Source: Novosphingobium sp.
GTDB lineage: Bacteria; Pseudomonadota; Alphaproteobacteria; Sphingomonadales; Sphingomonadaceae
Direction: 5' to 3'
DNA: 34,279 bases
NCBI GenBank assembly: GCA_025356575.1
Contig: JANXSP010000169.1
Span: 1-34,279, forward strand
The translations under genes were made by a program, and so were the position numbers. Position 1 is the stretch's first letter, and every line of letters starts with the position of its first letter. Below are positions 23,333 through 31,615 of this stretch, piece by piece. The notes under the pieces are model-generated. The model worked only from the letters and a program-made list of their open reading frames with translations, was not told where the DNA came from and did not search any database.

Positions 23333-24109
23333 ATGATCGACCCCGCCAGCACTGAATCAGCCAGCATCCCGTCCGCCCCGGCAAGCAGCGTCTCGTTCGG
23401 CTACGAGGACGTCGCGCCCGAGGAAAAGACCCAGCGCGTGGGCGCGGTGTTCTCGAACGTCGCGGCCAAATACGACGTGATGAACGATGCGATGTCCGCC
23501 GGGATGCACCGCTTGTGGAAGGACCGCTTCGTGCGCCGGGTCAAGCCGCGGGCGGGCGAGGCGATCCTCGACATGGCCGGCGGCACCGGCGACATCGCCT
23601 TTCGCCTCGCTGCTGCGGGGGCCGAAGTCACGGTTGCCGATATCAATCAGGAAATGCTCGATGTCGGGATCGAGCGCGCGCTGGACCGGGGTATCGACGG
23701 CTTGGTCTGGAGCCGCCAGAACGCCGAAACGCTGAGCTATCCGGACCGGTTGTTCGATGCCTACACGATCGCGTTCGGGATCAGGAACGTGACCCGGATC
23801 GACGCCGCGCTGGCTGAAGCGCACCGCGTCCTCAAGTTCGGCGGGCGGTTTTTCTGCCTTGAATTCTCGACCACCGAATGGCCGGGGTTCAAGGAAGCCT
23901 ACGACGTCTATTCGCACAAGATCGTGCCGCGGCTGGGCCAGGCGATCGCGGGTGACGGCGAATCGTACCGCTACCTGATCGAATCGATCCGCCGGTTTCC
24001 GCCGATGCCCGAATTCGAAAGCATGATCCGCGCCGCCGGCTTCACGCGCACGCATGTCGAGCCGATCCTGGGCGGGCTGGTCGCGATCCATTCGGGGTGG
24101 AAGGTGTGA
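23333..24109 (+). CDS. ubiE: Demethylmenaquinone/2-methoxy-6-polyprenylbenzoquinol methyltransferase
   Basis: UbiE is the SAM-dependent C-methyltransferase of ubiquinone (and, where present, menaquinone) synthesis. The 258-residue product contains the UbiE signature FSNVAAKYDVMNDAMS at about residue 40, the SAM site LDMAGGTGDIA near 81-91, and the second signature RVLKFGGRFFCLEFS near 165-179. The first 25 residues, a serine/alanine-rich tail before the conserved part, are longer than usual but lie behind the only plausible ATG (23333). It is followed by a GC-rich palindrome and ubiB. Confidence 0.95.
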   Translation: MIDPASTESASIPSAPASSVSFGYEDVAPEEKTQRVGAVFSNVAAKYDVMNDAMSAGMHRLWKDRFVRRVKPRAGEAILDMAGGTGDIAFRLAAAGAEVTVADINQEMLDVGIERALDRGIDGLVWSRQNAETLSYPDRLFDAYTIAFGIRNVTRIDAALAEAHRVLKFGGRFFCLEFSTTEWPGFKEAYDVYSHKIVPRLGQAIAGDGESYRYLIESIRRFPPMPEFESMIRAAGFTRTHVEPILGGLVAIHSGWKV

Positions 24110-24129
24110 TCGGCTTGCCCGGTGGTGAC

Positions 24130-24170
24130 AGCCCCCACCCCCAACCCCCTCCTCCTAAGGAGCGGGGGCT
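24130..24170. repeat. C-rich palindromic element between ubiE and ubiB
   Basis: AGCCCCC (24130-24136) pairs with GGGGGCT (24164-24170), enclosing a C-rich tract and an inner TCCTAAGGA palindrome. It ends 6 bp before the ubiB ATG, so if it folds in RNA it would lie right at the ribosome binding region; the AAGGAG of the inner arm is the only Shine-Dalgarno candidate, about 14 nt from the ATG. A similar C-rich element occurs at 26925-26966. Confidence 0.65.
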
Positions 24171-24176
24171 TTACGC

Positions 24177-25751
24177 ATGACCCGCCCCGCCACGCATATC
24201 TTCCGCCTGCTCAAATGGGGCCGCACGCTGGCCCGGCACGGAGCATTGCGCGGGATCGAGGGCGATCCCAACACCCCGCCGCAAGTCCGCCGGCTGGCGC
24301 GGATCGCGCGGTTCGGCGCGCGCCAGCCGCGGGTTCCCGACTATGCCGGGGCGTTCACCGATATCGGCCCCGCCGCTATCAAGCTCGGCCAGACGCTCGC
24401 TACCCGCCCCGATCTGGTCGGCGACGAGGCCGCGCACAATCTGCTGGCGCTGCAGGACAACCTCCCGCCCGTGGATTTCGCGCTGATCCGCGCCGAGATC
24501 GAGACCAGCTTCGCCCGCCCGCTCGAACAGCTTTATGCCTCGTTCGATCCGGTCGCGGTCGGCGCAGCGTCGATCGCCCAGGTTCACCGCGCGGTGACGG
24601 CCGAGGGCCGCGACGTCGCGGTCAAGGTGTTGCGCCCGGGGGTCCGCGAGAAATTCGCGCGCGACATCGACACCTACGAATGGTCGGCCGCGCATCTCGA
24701 AGCTTTGGGCGGCGAAGCCACGCGCCTGCGCCCGCGCCTGACCATTGCCAACTTCAAGCGCTGGACCGTGCGCGAACTCGACCTGCGGCGCGAGGCGGCG
24801 TCCTCGTCCGAGCTGGCCGAGGCGATGAAGGGGTTCGCCGGATACCGCGTCCCCGGGATCGACTGGGACCGCACCAACGGCCGCGTCCTGACGATCGACT
24901 GGGTCGACGGGATCAAGATTTCGGACCACGCCGCGCTTATCGCCGCGGGGCACGATCTGCCCGAACTGGCACAGCGGCTGGTGCTCGCGTTCCTGACCCA
25001 GGCGATCAGTGCGGGTTATTTCCACGCCGACATGCACCAGGGCAACCTGTTCGTCGAACCCGACGGGACGATCGCGGCGATCGATTTCGGGATCATGGGG
25101 CGGATCGACCGGCGCGCGCGTTCATGGCTGGCGGAGATCCTCTATGGCTTGACCACGGGCAATTACCGCCGCGTCGCCGAGATCCATTTCGAGGCGCAGT
25201 ACGTGCCCAGCTATCACTCGGTCGACGAGTTCGCGACGGCCCTGCGCGCGGTGGGCGAGCCGATGCGCGGCAAGCCGGTCAGCGAACTCAGCGTCGGCCA
25301 GATGCTCGACGGTCTGTTCGCGATCACCCGCGATTTCGACATGCAGACGCAGCCGCACCTGCTCCTGCTCCAGAAGACGATGGTGATGGTCGAGGGGCTG
25401 GCGACCAGCCTCGATCCCACGATCAACATGTGGGATGTCTCGGCGCCGTTCGTGCGCAGCTGGATCCGCGACGAGCTCGGCCCCGAGGCGGCGATTGCCG
25501 AGCGGGTCAAGGACGACCTCGAAACGCTGTTGCGGCTGCCTGCGCTGGTCCGCCGGATCGAAGACAAGTACCCGGCCAAGGGCGGTGCGCCCGAGCAGCC
25601 GCCGCTGCCCGAGATTGAGCTGATGTGGGAGCGGCGCCGCCGGTCGGCGGGCGAGGGCAGGGGCGGACCCGGCTGGTGGCAGCTGCCCCTGGCGGCGCTG
25701 ACCGGGGCGGCGCTGACTTATCTCGCGGTCCATTTCGGCTGGGCGCGGTGA
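24177..25751 (+). CDS. ubiB: UbiB-type atypical kinase/ATPase of ubiquinone biosynthesis
   Basis: UbiB (ADCK/Coq8 family) is a membrane-associated ATPase needed for ubiquinone synthesis. The 524-residue protein has the diagnostic KxGQ motif (IKLGQTLATRPD) near residue 70 and the alanine-rich loop AAASIAQVHRA. The lysine VAVKVLRPGV follows. YFHADMHQGNLFV with the catalytic-loop HADxHxGN and the metal-binding IDFG are both present. A C-terminal transmembrane segment (LAALTGAALTYLAVHFGW) anchors it. A palindrome covers the region just before ATG 24177. The stop overlaps the GTG of the next gene by 4 nt (GTGA). Confidence 0.95.
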   Translation: MTRPATHIFRLLKWGRTLARHGALRGIEGDPNTPPQVRRLARIARFGARQPRVPDYAGAFTDIGPAAIKLGQTLATRPDLVGDEAAHNLLALQDNLPPVDFALIRAEIETSFARPLEQLYASFDPVAVGAASIAQVHRAVTAEGRDVAVKVLRPGVREKFARDIDTYEWSAAHLEALGGEATRLRPRLTIANFKRWTVRELDLRREAASSSELAEAMKGFAGYRVPGIDWDRTNGRVLTIDWVDGIKISDHAALIAAGHDLPELAQRLVLAFLTQAISAGYFHADMHQGNLFVEPDGTIAAIDFGIMGRIDRRARSWLAEILYGLTTGNYRRVAEIHFEAQYVPSYHSVDEFATALRAVGEPMRGKPVSELSVGQMLDGLFAITRDFDMQTQPHLLLLQKTMVMVEGLATSLDPTINMWDVSAPFVRSWIRDELGPEAAIAERVKDDLETLLRLPALVRRIEDKYPAKGGAPEQPPLPEIELMWERRRRSAGEGRGGPGWWQLPLAALTGAALTYLAVHFGWAR

Positions 25752-26866
25752 CCGCAGCGGTCCGGTCGCGGTTCGCCGGGATCGGACGCGGCGCGGCGCG
25801 GCTGATCCTGCTGCTGGCCGCGGTACTGCTGGTCGCTGCCGCGCTGGTCCCGATCGAGCGCGGCGATGGCCGCGGAAGCCCGCGCCCCGCGCTCAGCGGC
25901 AATGCACCGCTTGCCGCCAAGGTCCAGGACGACGATCTGGCGGTCTACGATGCAGTGATCGTCCGGCTGCGGCGGGGAGAGGGGTATTATCCTGCCGCCG
26001 CGGCCGAGCACCGCCGGATCGGCTTCCCGCTCAAGCCGGGGCTGGCGGTGCGCATGCCCACGCTCGCCCGGATCGAGGCGGTCCTGGGTGACAGCGGCAC
26101 GCAGCTTGCGGCGATCGCACTGTTTATCGCGGTGCTGGCGGCATGGTGGCGGCGACTGGGCGAGGATGCGCCGGACCAGCGGCTGCTGGCGATGGGGCTG
26201 CTCGCAGTCAACGCCGCGCTCGGGCTCAACGCCTATTTCTTCGCGCTCCACGAACTGTGGGCGGGAATGCTGCTGGCGCTGTCGCTGGCGCTCCACCGGC
26301 GGGGCAAGTGGGCGGGCGCGCTGGCCGCGGCGGCGCTGGCGCTGGCGATCCGCGAACTGGCGCTGCCGTTCGCGGCGCTTATGGCGGCGCTGGCGCTGTT
26401 CCGCCGCGATTGGCGCGAGGGCGCGGCATGGAGCGCGCTGATCGCATTGTTCGCCGTAGGCCTCGCCTGGCACCTGGCGCTGGTCGCGGCGCAAACGCTG
26501 CCCGGTGATGCGCACTCGGCCTCGTGGCTGGCGCTGCGCGGGCTTTCGGGGTGGCTTTCGGACTTCACGCTGTCGAGCAACCTGCGTTATCTGCCGCACT
26601 GGCTCGCGGGGCCGGCGATCATCGCCGCGCTGGTCGGCTGGGCCGGATGGAACACACGCGCGGGGGCAGAGGGGTTCCTGCTCTACGTCGGCTACGGGCT
26701 CGCGTTCATGATCGCGGGGCGCAACGAGAACTATTATTGGGGCGCGGTGGTCATCCCCGCGTTCCTGATCGGTCTGGCGTTTGTGCCTGGGGCGGTGCGC
26801 GATTTGGTCGGGGCTGCGCGCGGGGGACCCGATAGCTCCGGTCATGCTACTTGTCCCTCCGCCTGA
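25748..26866 (+). CDS. Polytopic membrane protein of unknown function, possibly GT-C-like
   Basis: The 372-residue product has an N-terminal helix (GAARLILLLAAVLLVAAALVPIE), an extracytoplasmic segment (DLAVYDAVIVRLRRGEGYYPAAAAEHRRIG) and about eight further helices. An acidic residue with a YYPAA context after the first helix recalls GT-C-type glycosyltransferases and DUF2029-like proteins, but no catalytic motif is clear. The GTG at 25748 overlaps the ubiB stop (GTGA). The last 12 codons (after AARG) run into a palindromic intergenic repeat, which supplies the stop codon. In many alphaproteobacteria coaBC follows ubiB at this place. Confidence 0.7.
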   Translation: MTAAVRSRFAGIGRGAARLILLLAAVLLVAAALVPIERGDGRGSPRPALSGNAPLAAKVQDDDLAVYDAVIVRLRRGEGYYPAAAAEHRRIGFPLKPGLAVRMPTLARIEAVLGDSGTQLAAIALFIAVLAAWWRRLGEDAPDQRLLAMGLLAVNAALGLNAYFFALHELWAGMLLALSLALHRRGKWAGALAAAALALAIRELALPFAALMAALALFRRDWREGAAWSALIALFAVGLAWHLALVAAQTLPGDAHSASWLALRGLSGWLSDFTLSSNLRYLPHWLAGPAIIAALVGWAGWNTRAGAEGFLLYVGYGLAFMIAGRNENYYWGAVVIPAFLIGLAFVPGAVRDLVGAARGGPDSSGHATCPSA

Positions 26867-26924
26867 AGGGAGAGGCCGGGTGGCGGTGTGCTTCGCTCTC
26901 GATCGAGCGATCCTCGCCGCGCAG

Positions 26925-26966
26925 AGCCCCCACCCCCGGCCCGTCCCCGGCGGGGAGGGGAGAAGG
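26925..26966. repeat. C-rich palindromic element upstream of the yghU end
   Basis: The sequence starts AGCCCCCACCCCC, the same opening as the element at 24130, and continues into CCCGTCCCCGG-CGGGGAGGGG, an imperfect palindrome. It lies in the 106-bp gap between two convergent genes and could serve as a bidirectional 3' end structure. Confidence 0.6.
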
Positions 26967-26972
26967 CGTGCG

Positions 26973-27851
26973 CTACTCTCCCGCCGGCTCCAGCTTGTCC
27001 TGCGTCCGCAGTTCGAAGTCGCTGGCGTCGTGGCGTTCGCGGAGTTGGCTTTCGGGCTTGCCTTGCGCGCGGTTGACCATGCGTCCGCGCTTGGCCGCGG
27101 GGCGTGCGCCGATTTCGTCGCACCAGCGCTTGATCTGGGTGTATTCGGCCAGCGCGAGGAAGTCGTAGGCGTCTTCGTAGGCGCCGCCGCCCATCAGTGC
27201 CGAGAACCACGGCCATGCGGCCATGTCGGCGATGGTATAGTCGTCGCCCGCCAGATAGCGGGCCTCGCCCAGCCGCTGGTCGAGCACGCTGCACAGCCGC
27301 TTGGTCTCCATCGAATAGCGGTCGATCGCGTATTCGATCTTGATCGGGGCATAGGCATAGAAATGCCCGAACCCGCCGCCGATGAACGGGGCCGAGCCCA
27401 TCTGCCACATCAGCCAGCTCAGGCACTCGGCGCGCGCCTTGCCGCCCGTCGGCAGGAAGGCGCCGAACTTTTCGGCCAGGTGCATCAGGATCGCGCCGCT
27501 TTCGAACACGCGGATCGGTTCGGGGCCGGAACGGTCGAGCAGCGCGGGGATCTTGCTGTTGGGATTGATCGCGACGAACCCGCTGGAGAACTGGTCGCCT
27601 TCGCCGATGTTGATGATCCACGCGTCGTATTCCGCGCCGGTGTGCCCCGCAGCGAGCAGCTCCTCGAACATCAGCGTGGCCTTGACCCCGTTGGGCGTCG
27701 CCAGCGAATAGAGCTGGAACGGGTGCTTGCCCACGGGCAGCTCCTTGTCGTGCGTTGCGCCCGCAATCGGGCGGTTGATCGCGGCAAACCGCCCGCCGTT
27801 CTCCTTGTTCCACTGCCAGACCTTGGGGGGGACATACGGGGTATCGGTCAT
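26973..27851 (-). CDS. yghU: YghU-like glutathione-dependent disulfide-bond oxidoreductase
   Basis: This is a Nu-class glutathione transferase-like protein (292 residues). The N-terminal extension before the thioredoxin fold (PPKVWQWNKENGGRFAAINRP) is the hallmark of YghU. It is followed by HPFQLYSLATPNGVKATLMFEE, the NPNSKIPAL cis-Pro region, and ESGAILMHLAEK, the glutathione-contacting segment. A long C-terminal helical domain includes DDYTIADMAAWPW. YghU-type enzymes bind two glutathiones and act on disulfides and organic hydroperoxides. ATG 27851 has AAGGAA 6 nt upstream. The gene is divergent from topoisomerase IB, with 85 bp between starts. Confidence 0.9.
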   Translation of the reverse strand: MTDTPYVPPKVWQWNKENGGRFAAINRPIAGATHDKELPVGKHPFQLYSLATPNGVKATLMFEELLAAGHTGAEYDAWIINIGEGDQFSSGFVAINPNSKIPALLDRSGPEPIRVFESGAILMHLAEKFGAFLPTGGKARAECLSWLMWQMGSAPFIGGGFGHFYAYAPIKIEYAIDRYSMETKRLCSVLDQRLGEARYLAGDDYTIADMAAWPWFSALMGGGAYEDAYDFLALAEYTQIKRWCDEIGARPAAKRGRMVNRAQGKPESQLRERHDASDFELRTQDKLEPAGE

Positions 27852-27936
27852 GGGCGGTTCCTTCGTGAACGGGTTGTCCAGGGTGATGAGCGGGTAGCCG
27901 CGGAACCGCAAGTCATGTCCGTCCGTTCGCAGATTT

Positions 27937-28974
27937 ATGACAGCACCCCAAGTCATTCGCGCCGGCAAGTCCCGGCTCATCTTCGTGGACGATGGCCTGC
28001 CCGGGTTGACCCGGCGCCGGGCGGGCAAGGGCTGGGGCTATTGGGATGCCAAGGGGCAGCGCGTCACCGACCGCGACGAGATCGACCGGCTCAACAAGAT
28101 CGCCTTGCCGCCCGCCTATGGCGATGCGTGGTTCTGCCCTGCGGACAACGGCCACATCCTTGCCACCGGGATCGATGCCAAGGGGCGCAAACAATACCGC
28201 TACCATCCCGACTTCCGCAATCACCGCGAAAGCGAGAAGTTCGATGGCTGCGCAGCGTTCGGGCGCTTGCTGCCGCTCGTGCGCAAACGGGTCGAGGACG
28301 ATCTCAAATCGCCCAGGCTGACCCGCGAACGCGCGATCGCCAGCGTCGTCCGCCTGCTCGATACGGGCGGCATCCGGATCGGCAACGAGGCGTATGCCAA
28401 AGCCAATGCCAGCTTCGGCGCGACCACGCTGCGGATGAAGCACGCCGCGGTCAGCGGCAGCGTCCTCAAGCTGCGGTTCAAGGCCAAATCGGGCCAGCTG
28501 CGCGAAATGAAGATCACCGACAAGAGCCTCGCCCGGTTCGTGCGCAAGATGCAGGATCTGCCCGGGCAAAACCTGTTCCAGTACCTCGCCGACGATGGCC
28601 AGCCGTGCCCGGTGGGATCGAGCGACGTGAACGACTACCTGTGCGAAACGATGGGCGAGCATTTCACGGCCAAGAATTTTCGCACCTGGCATGCCAGCGC
28701 GCTGGCGCTCGAACTGCTGTTCGAAGCCGATGGACAGTTGCCGGTCAAGGAGTTGGCGACCGGCGTGTCCGAGCGGCTCGGCAACACCCCGACGATCGCG
28801 CGCAAGAGCTACATCCACCCAGCCGCGCTGGCGTTGGTCGATCGCCAGGCGAAGTGGCGCGCATCGGTAAATTTGCCGCGCGCGACGCAGTGGCTGTCGC
28901 GCTATGAGCGCGCGTTGATCGCGATGCTCGAAAGCGGGCCGAGCGCGGCGAAAGTCATGGCCGCGGCGGCCTGA
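27937..28974 (+). CDS. DNA topoisomerase IB
   Basis: This is a poxvirus-type eukaryotic-like topoisomerase IB, an ATP-independent nicking-closing enzyme that relaxes supercoils. The 345-residue protein carries the full catalytic set: Arg147 (TGGIRIGNE), Lys184 (RFKAKSG), Arg249 and His252 (FRTWHAS) and the nucleophile Tyr292 (KSYIHP). The N-terminal domain covers about residues 1-90. ATG 27937 lacks a clear Shine-Dalgarno. Its last 20 nt overlap the convergent small membrane-protein gene. The family is scattered in bacteria. Confidence 0.94.
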   Translation: MTAPQVIRAGKSRLIFVDDGLPGLTRRRAGKGWGYWDAKGQRVTDRDEIDRLNKIALPPAYGDAWFCPADNGHILATGIDAKGRKQYRYHPDFRNHRESEKFDGCAAFGRLLPLVRKRVEDDLKSPRLTRERAIASVVRLLDTGGIRIGNEAYAKANASFGATTLRMKHAAVSGSVLKLRFKAKSGQLREMKITDKSLARFVRKMQDLPGQNLFQYLADDGQPCPVGSSDVNDYLCETMGEHFTAKNFRTWHASALALELLFEADGQLPVKELATGVSERLGNTPTIARKSYIHPAALALVDRQAKWRASVNLPRATQWLSRYERALIAMLESGPSAAKVMAAAA

Positions 28975-29340
28975 CCAGCAGACGCGGCCAGCGGCGCGAA
29001 ACGATCAGGAGAACGGTCGGCAGCGCCATTGTCAGGACCACGTCCTTGGTCGATTCGCCCAGTTGCATCCCCAGGTCGGGCCAGTGATCGACGTGGAAGT
29101 CGCTCCATTCGTTGAGCAGCTCGAGCGCCAGGACGATCAGCCACGGCCGCCAGCGCCCGACCGAACTGCGGAGCAGCGCCGCGGCGATAAGCTGGATGAA
29201 CACCCCCGCCAGGACATGAAGCACGTCGTCGCTGAACGCGACGCTGCGCTCGATGTAGGTCTTGACGTCGAACCATTGCCCCGCGGCGGTCTGGATGCCA
29301 TCGAGCAAGGCGTGGCCGGCTTGCTTCAGCTGAGCGGGGA

Positions 29341-29344
<4 letters not shown>
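28955..29344 (-). CDS. Small membrane protein downstream of ilvE
   Basis: I do not recognise a named family. The 129-residue product has three probable transmembrane segments (VLHVLAGVFIQLIAAALL, WLIVLALELLNEW, VVLTMALPTVLLIVS) and a conserved-looking acidic/aromatic loop, ELLNEWSDFHVDHWPDLG, between the second and third. The start is TTG 29344, which overlaps the ilvE TGA by 3 nt; no ATG is available before the conserved part. The 3' end overlaps the topoisomerase gene by 20 nt. The pattern vaguely recalls VanZ-like or phosphatidylglycerophosphatase-type small membrane proteins, but this is only an impression. Confidence 0.65.
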
Positions 29345-30456
<1,112 letters not shown>

Positions 30457-30663
30457 GAGGTCAATCCTGCTGTTGAATGTGAGCGAAGCATGTGGCGTAA
30501 TGTTGCGTGCGGAGCAAGGCTCACGACATAATATATCTAGACAGTGCTTCCGCCGCCGTTTCGTGGGTCAAGCGAGAACCGCAGTGCTTCGACAAGCTCG
30601 CAGGGACGGGACTGCAATCGGGGAACACGCAACTGGTAGCGGAGAGGAACACCCCGGACATGA

Positions 30664-30699
30664 GAAGGGCCGCCCCGGTCAAACCGGTAGCGGCCCTTC
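30664..30699 (-). ncRNA. Very stable hairpin in the ilvE leader
   Basis: GAAGGGCCGC (30664-30673) pairs perfectly with GCGGCCCTTC (30690-30699). Inside it CCGGT pairs with ACCGG around a CAA loop, leaving only a small internal bulge: 15 base pairs in 36 nt. Neither strand has a U-tract after it, so it is not a standard terminator. Its place, 45 nt after the small ORF stop and about 200 nt before ilvE, would suit an attenuator or a processing structure. Confidence 0.5.
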
Positions 30700-30743
30700 A
30701 CATGGTCAGCGGCCGGAAGTGCCGCCCACGAAGCCTTTATCGA

Positions 30744-30800
30744 CTAGCGATAATGCCTCGCGCGGGACTGTACCGACCTCTGTGCTGAACCATGAGACAT
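30744..30800 (-). CDS. 18-codon small ORF behind an extended Shine-Dalgarno sequence
   Basis: The peptide reads MSHGSAQRSVQSRARHYR. Seven nt before its ATG ends AAAGGAGG; the whole AAAGGAGGTGATCC block (30802-30815) is perfectly complementary to the 3' end of 16S rRNA, far longer than any other ribosome binding site in the window. The peptide is basic and ends RARHYR before a TAG. It lacks runs of Ile, Val or Leu that a classical ilv attenuator would have. It may be a leader peptide, a regulatory mini-ORF on a short RNA, or a ribosome-trapping element. I cannot name a function. Confidence 0.5.
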   Translation of the reverse strand: MSHGSAQRSVQSRARHYR

Positions 30801-30963
30801 CGGATCACCTCCTTTCGCGCTGTTGAGCCAAGCGCCGCTTTTTCTGCGGCTCGGGCGGGTCAATCGGGGTTCCCAAATCGCCGTCCTTGAGGGGGAATGT
30901 GAATCATCGCGGGCCCCGCGACAAGACTTGCAATGAAATATTTTTACGTCAGAATCGCGCGCT

Positions 30964-30992
30964 TGCGCTGCACTTGCGAAAAGTGCGGCGCA
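30964..30992 (-). terminator. Hairpin directly after the lipoprotein gene
   Basis: A 12-bp stem with one T-G wobble and a 5-nt loop begins one base after the lipoprotein stop on the minus strand (30992 to 30964). No U-tract follows, so termination efficiency is uncertain. It could protect the 3' end or end transcription with Rho. Confidence 0.4.
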
Positions 30993-30993
30993 G

Positions 30994-31509
30994 TTATCGA
31001 CAGTCTTCGATCACGCGGCTGATTTCGGGCCACGAGGGGACATAAAGCGTCGCCAGCCCCGGCACCGATACCGCGAACCGCCCGCGACTGAACGCGATCA
31101 TGTCGAGCAACGGATCGCGCCCGGCAAACTCTGCAGCGAGCACCGGCAGCGGACCGGCGACCGGCGCCGCGTTCACGGTGCGGCTGCCATTGGTGGTGAC
31201 GATCGTCATCGCTATGCTGGTCGGTGCAGTTCCGGCGCGGGCGAGCGTCACTTGCCCGGCGCTACAGGCGAACGACAGCTCGGTCGCCGCCGGGGTCACG
31301 CCGAACCGCGCCACCGACCGCGTGCCCTCGCGCGTCCAGGTCCAGGTTCCCGGCGTGATTCCAGCGTCGCGCCAATCGGCGGCCGGGGCGATCTGCGGCG
31401 GCGGGGCGGGGCGCACGACCGGGACCGGCCGCGTGGGCAGCGGTGCCGGCTCGCGCGGCTGGCACGCGGCCAGCGCCAGCAGGCCGAGCGCGGCGGCGGG
31501 CCACCGCAT
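30994..31509 (-). CDS. Putative lipoprotein
   Basis: The 171-residue product starts MRWPAAALGLLALAACQ, a short lipoprotein signal peptide with the lipobox LAAC. A proline-rich linker follows (PREPAPLPTRPVPVVRPAPPP), then a beta-rich domain with TWTWTREGTRSVARFG and LSFACSAGQVTLAR. I know no named family, but the pattern fits small envelope lipoproteins of sphingomonads. Start choice: ATG 31509 gives the shorter, typical signal; ATG 31539 would add ten residues. It is divergent from tlyA, with 106 bp between starts, and is followed at once by a hairpin. Confidence 0.78.
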   Translation of the reverse strand: MRWPAAALGLLALAACQPREPAPLPTRPVPVVRPAPPPQIAPAADWRDAGITPGTWTWTREGTRSVARFGVTPAATELSFACSAGQVTLARAGTAPTSIAMTIVTTNGSRTVNAAPVAGPLPVLAAEFAGRDPLLDMIAFSRGRFAVSVPGLATLYVPSWPEISRVIEDCR

Positions 31510-31615
31510 GAAAATCGCCAGGTCCGAAGCGTTTGCCATCGCCGCCGTGCTATGCGACCCCGCCCGCCACCTCAACCCCCAAGAGCGTTTGCCTGGGTCC
31601 GCGTGCGAGCCGACA

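Larger units (their letters stand above)
30457..30993 (-). promoter_or_regulatory. Long leader/intergenic region between a lipoprotein gene and ilvE
   Basis: No conventional gene is supported in this 537-bp stretch. On the minus strand, reading toward ilvE, it contains: a hairpin just after the lipoprotein stop (30964-30992); a 5-bp GCCGC/GCGGC hairpin with an A-rich loop (about 30832-30850); a Shine-Dalgarno with 14-15 nt complementarity to 16S rRNA (30802-30815); an 18-codon ORF (30744-30800); a very stable hairpin (30664-30699); and an AT-rich patch (ATATATTATG, about 30524-30533) that may hold the ilvE -10 element. A TTGACC lies about 32 bp upstream of TATTAT, too far to be its -35. Sequence near 30589-30602 (cttcgacaagctcg) looks like the remains of a sphingomonad intergenic repeat. 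Confidence 0.5.

Noticed and set aside
30469..30743. In-frame continuation after the small ORF stop toward ilvE (stop-codon readthrough protein)
   Set aside because: The frame is open for about 65 codons after the TAG, but stop-free stretches of this length are common here and the translation has no recognisable features.
30796..30816. Match to the 3' end of 16S rRNA on the plus strand (ggatcacctcctttc)
   Set aside because: A remnant rRNA gene was considered, but no further 16S sequence lies to the left, and on the minus strand the same bases are a well-spaced Shine-Dalgarno before an ATG.
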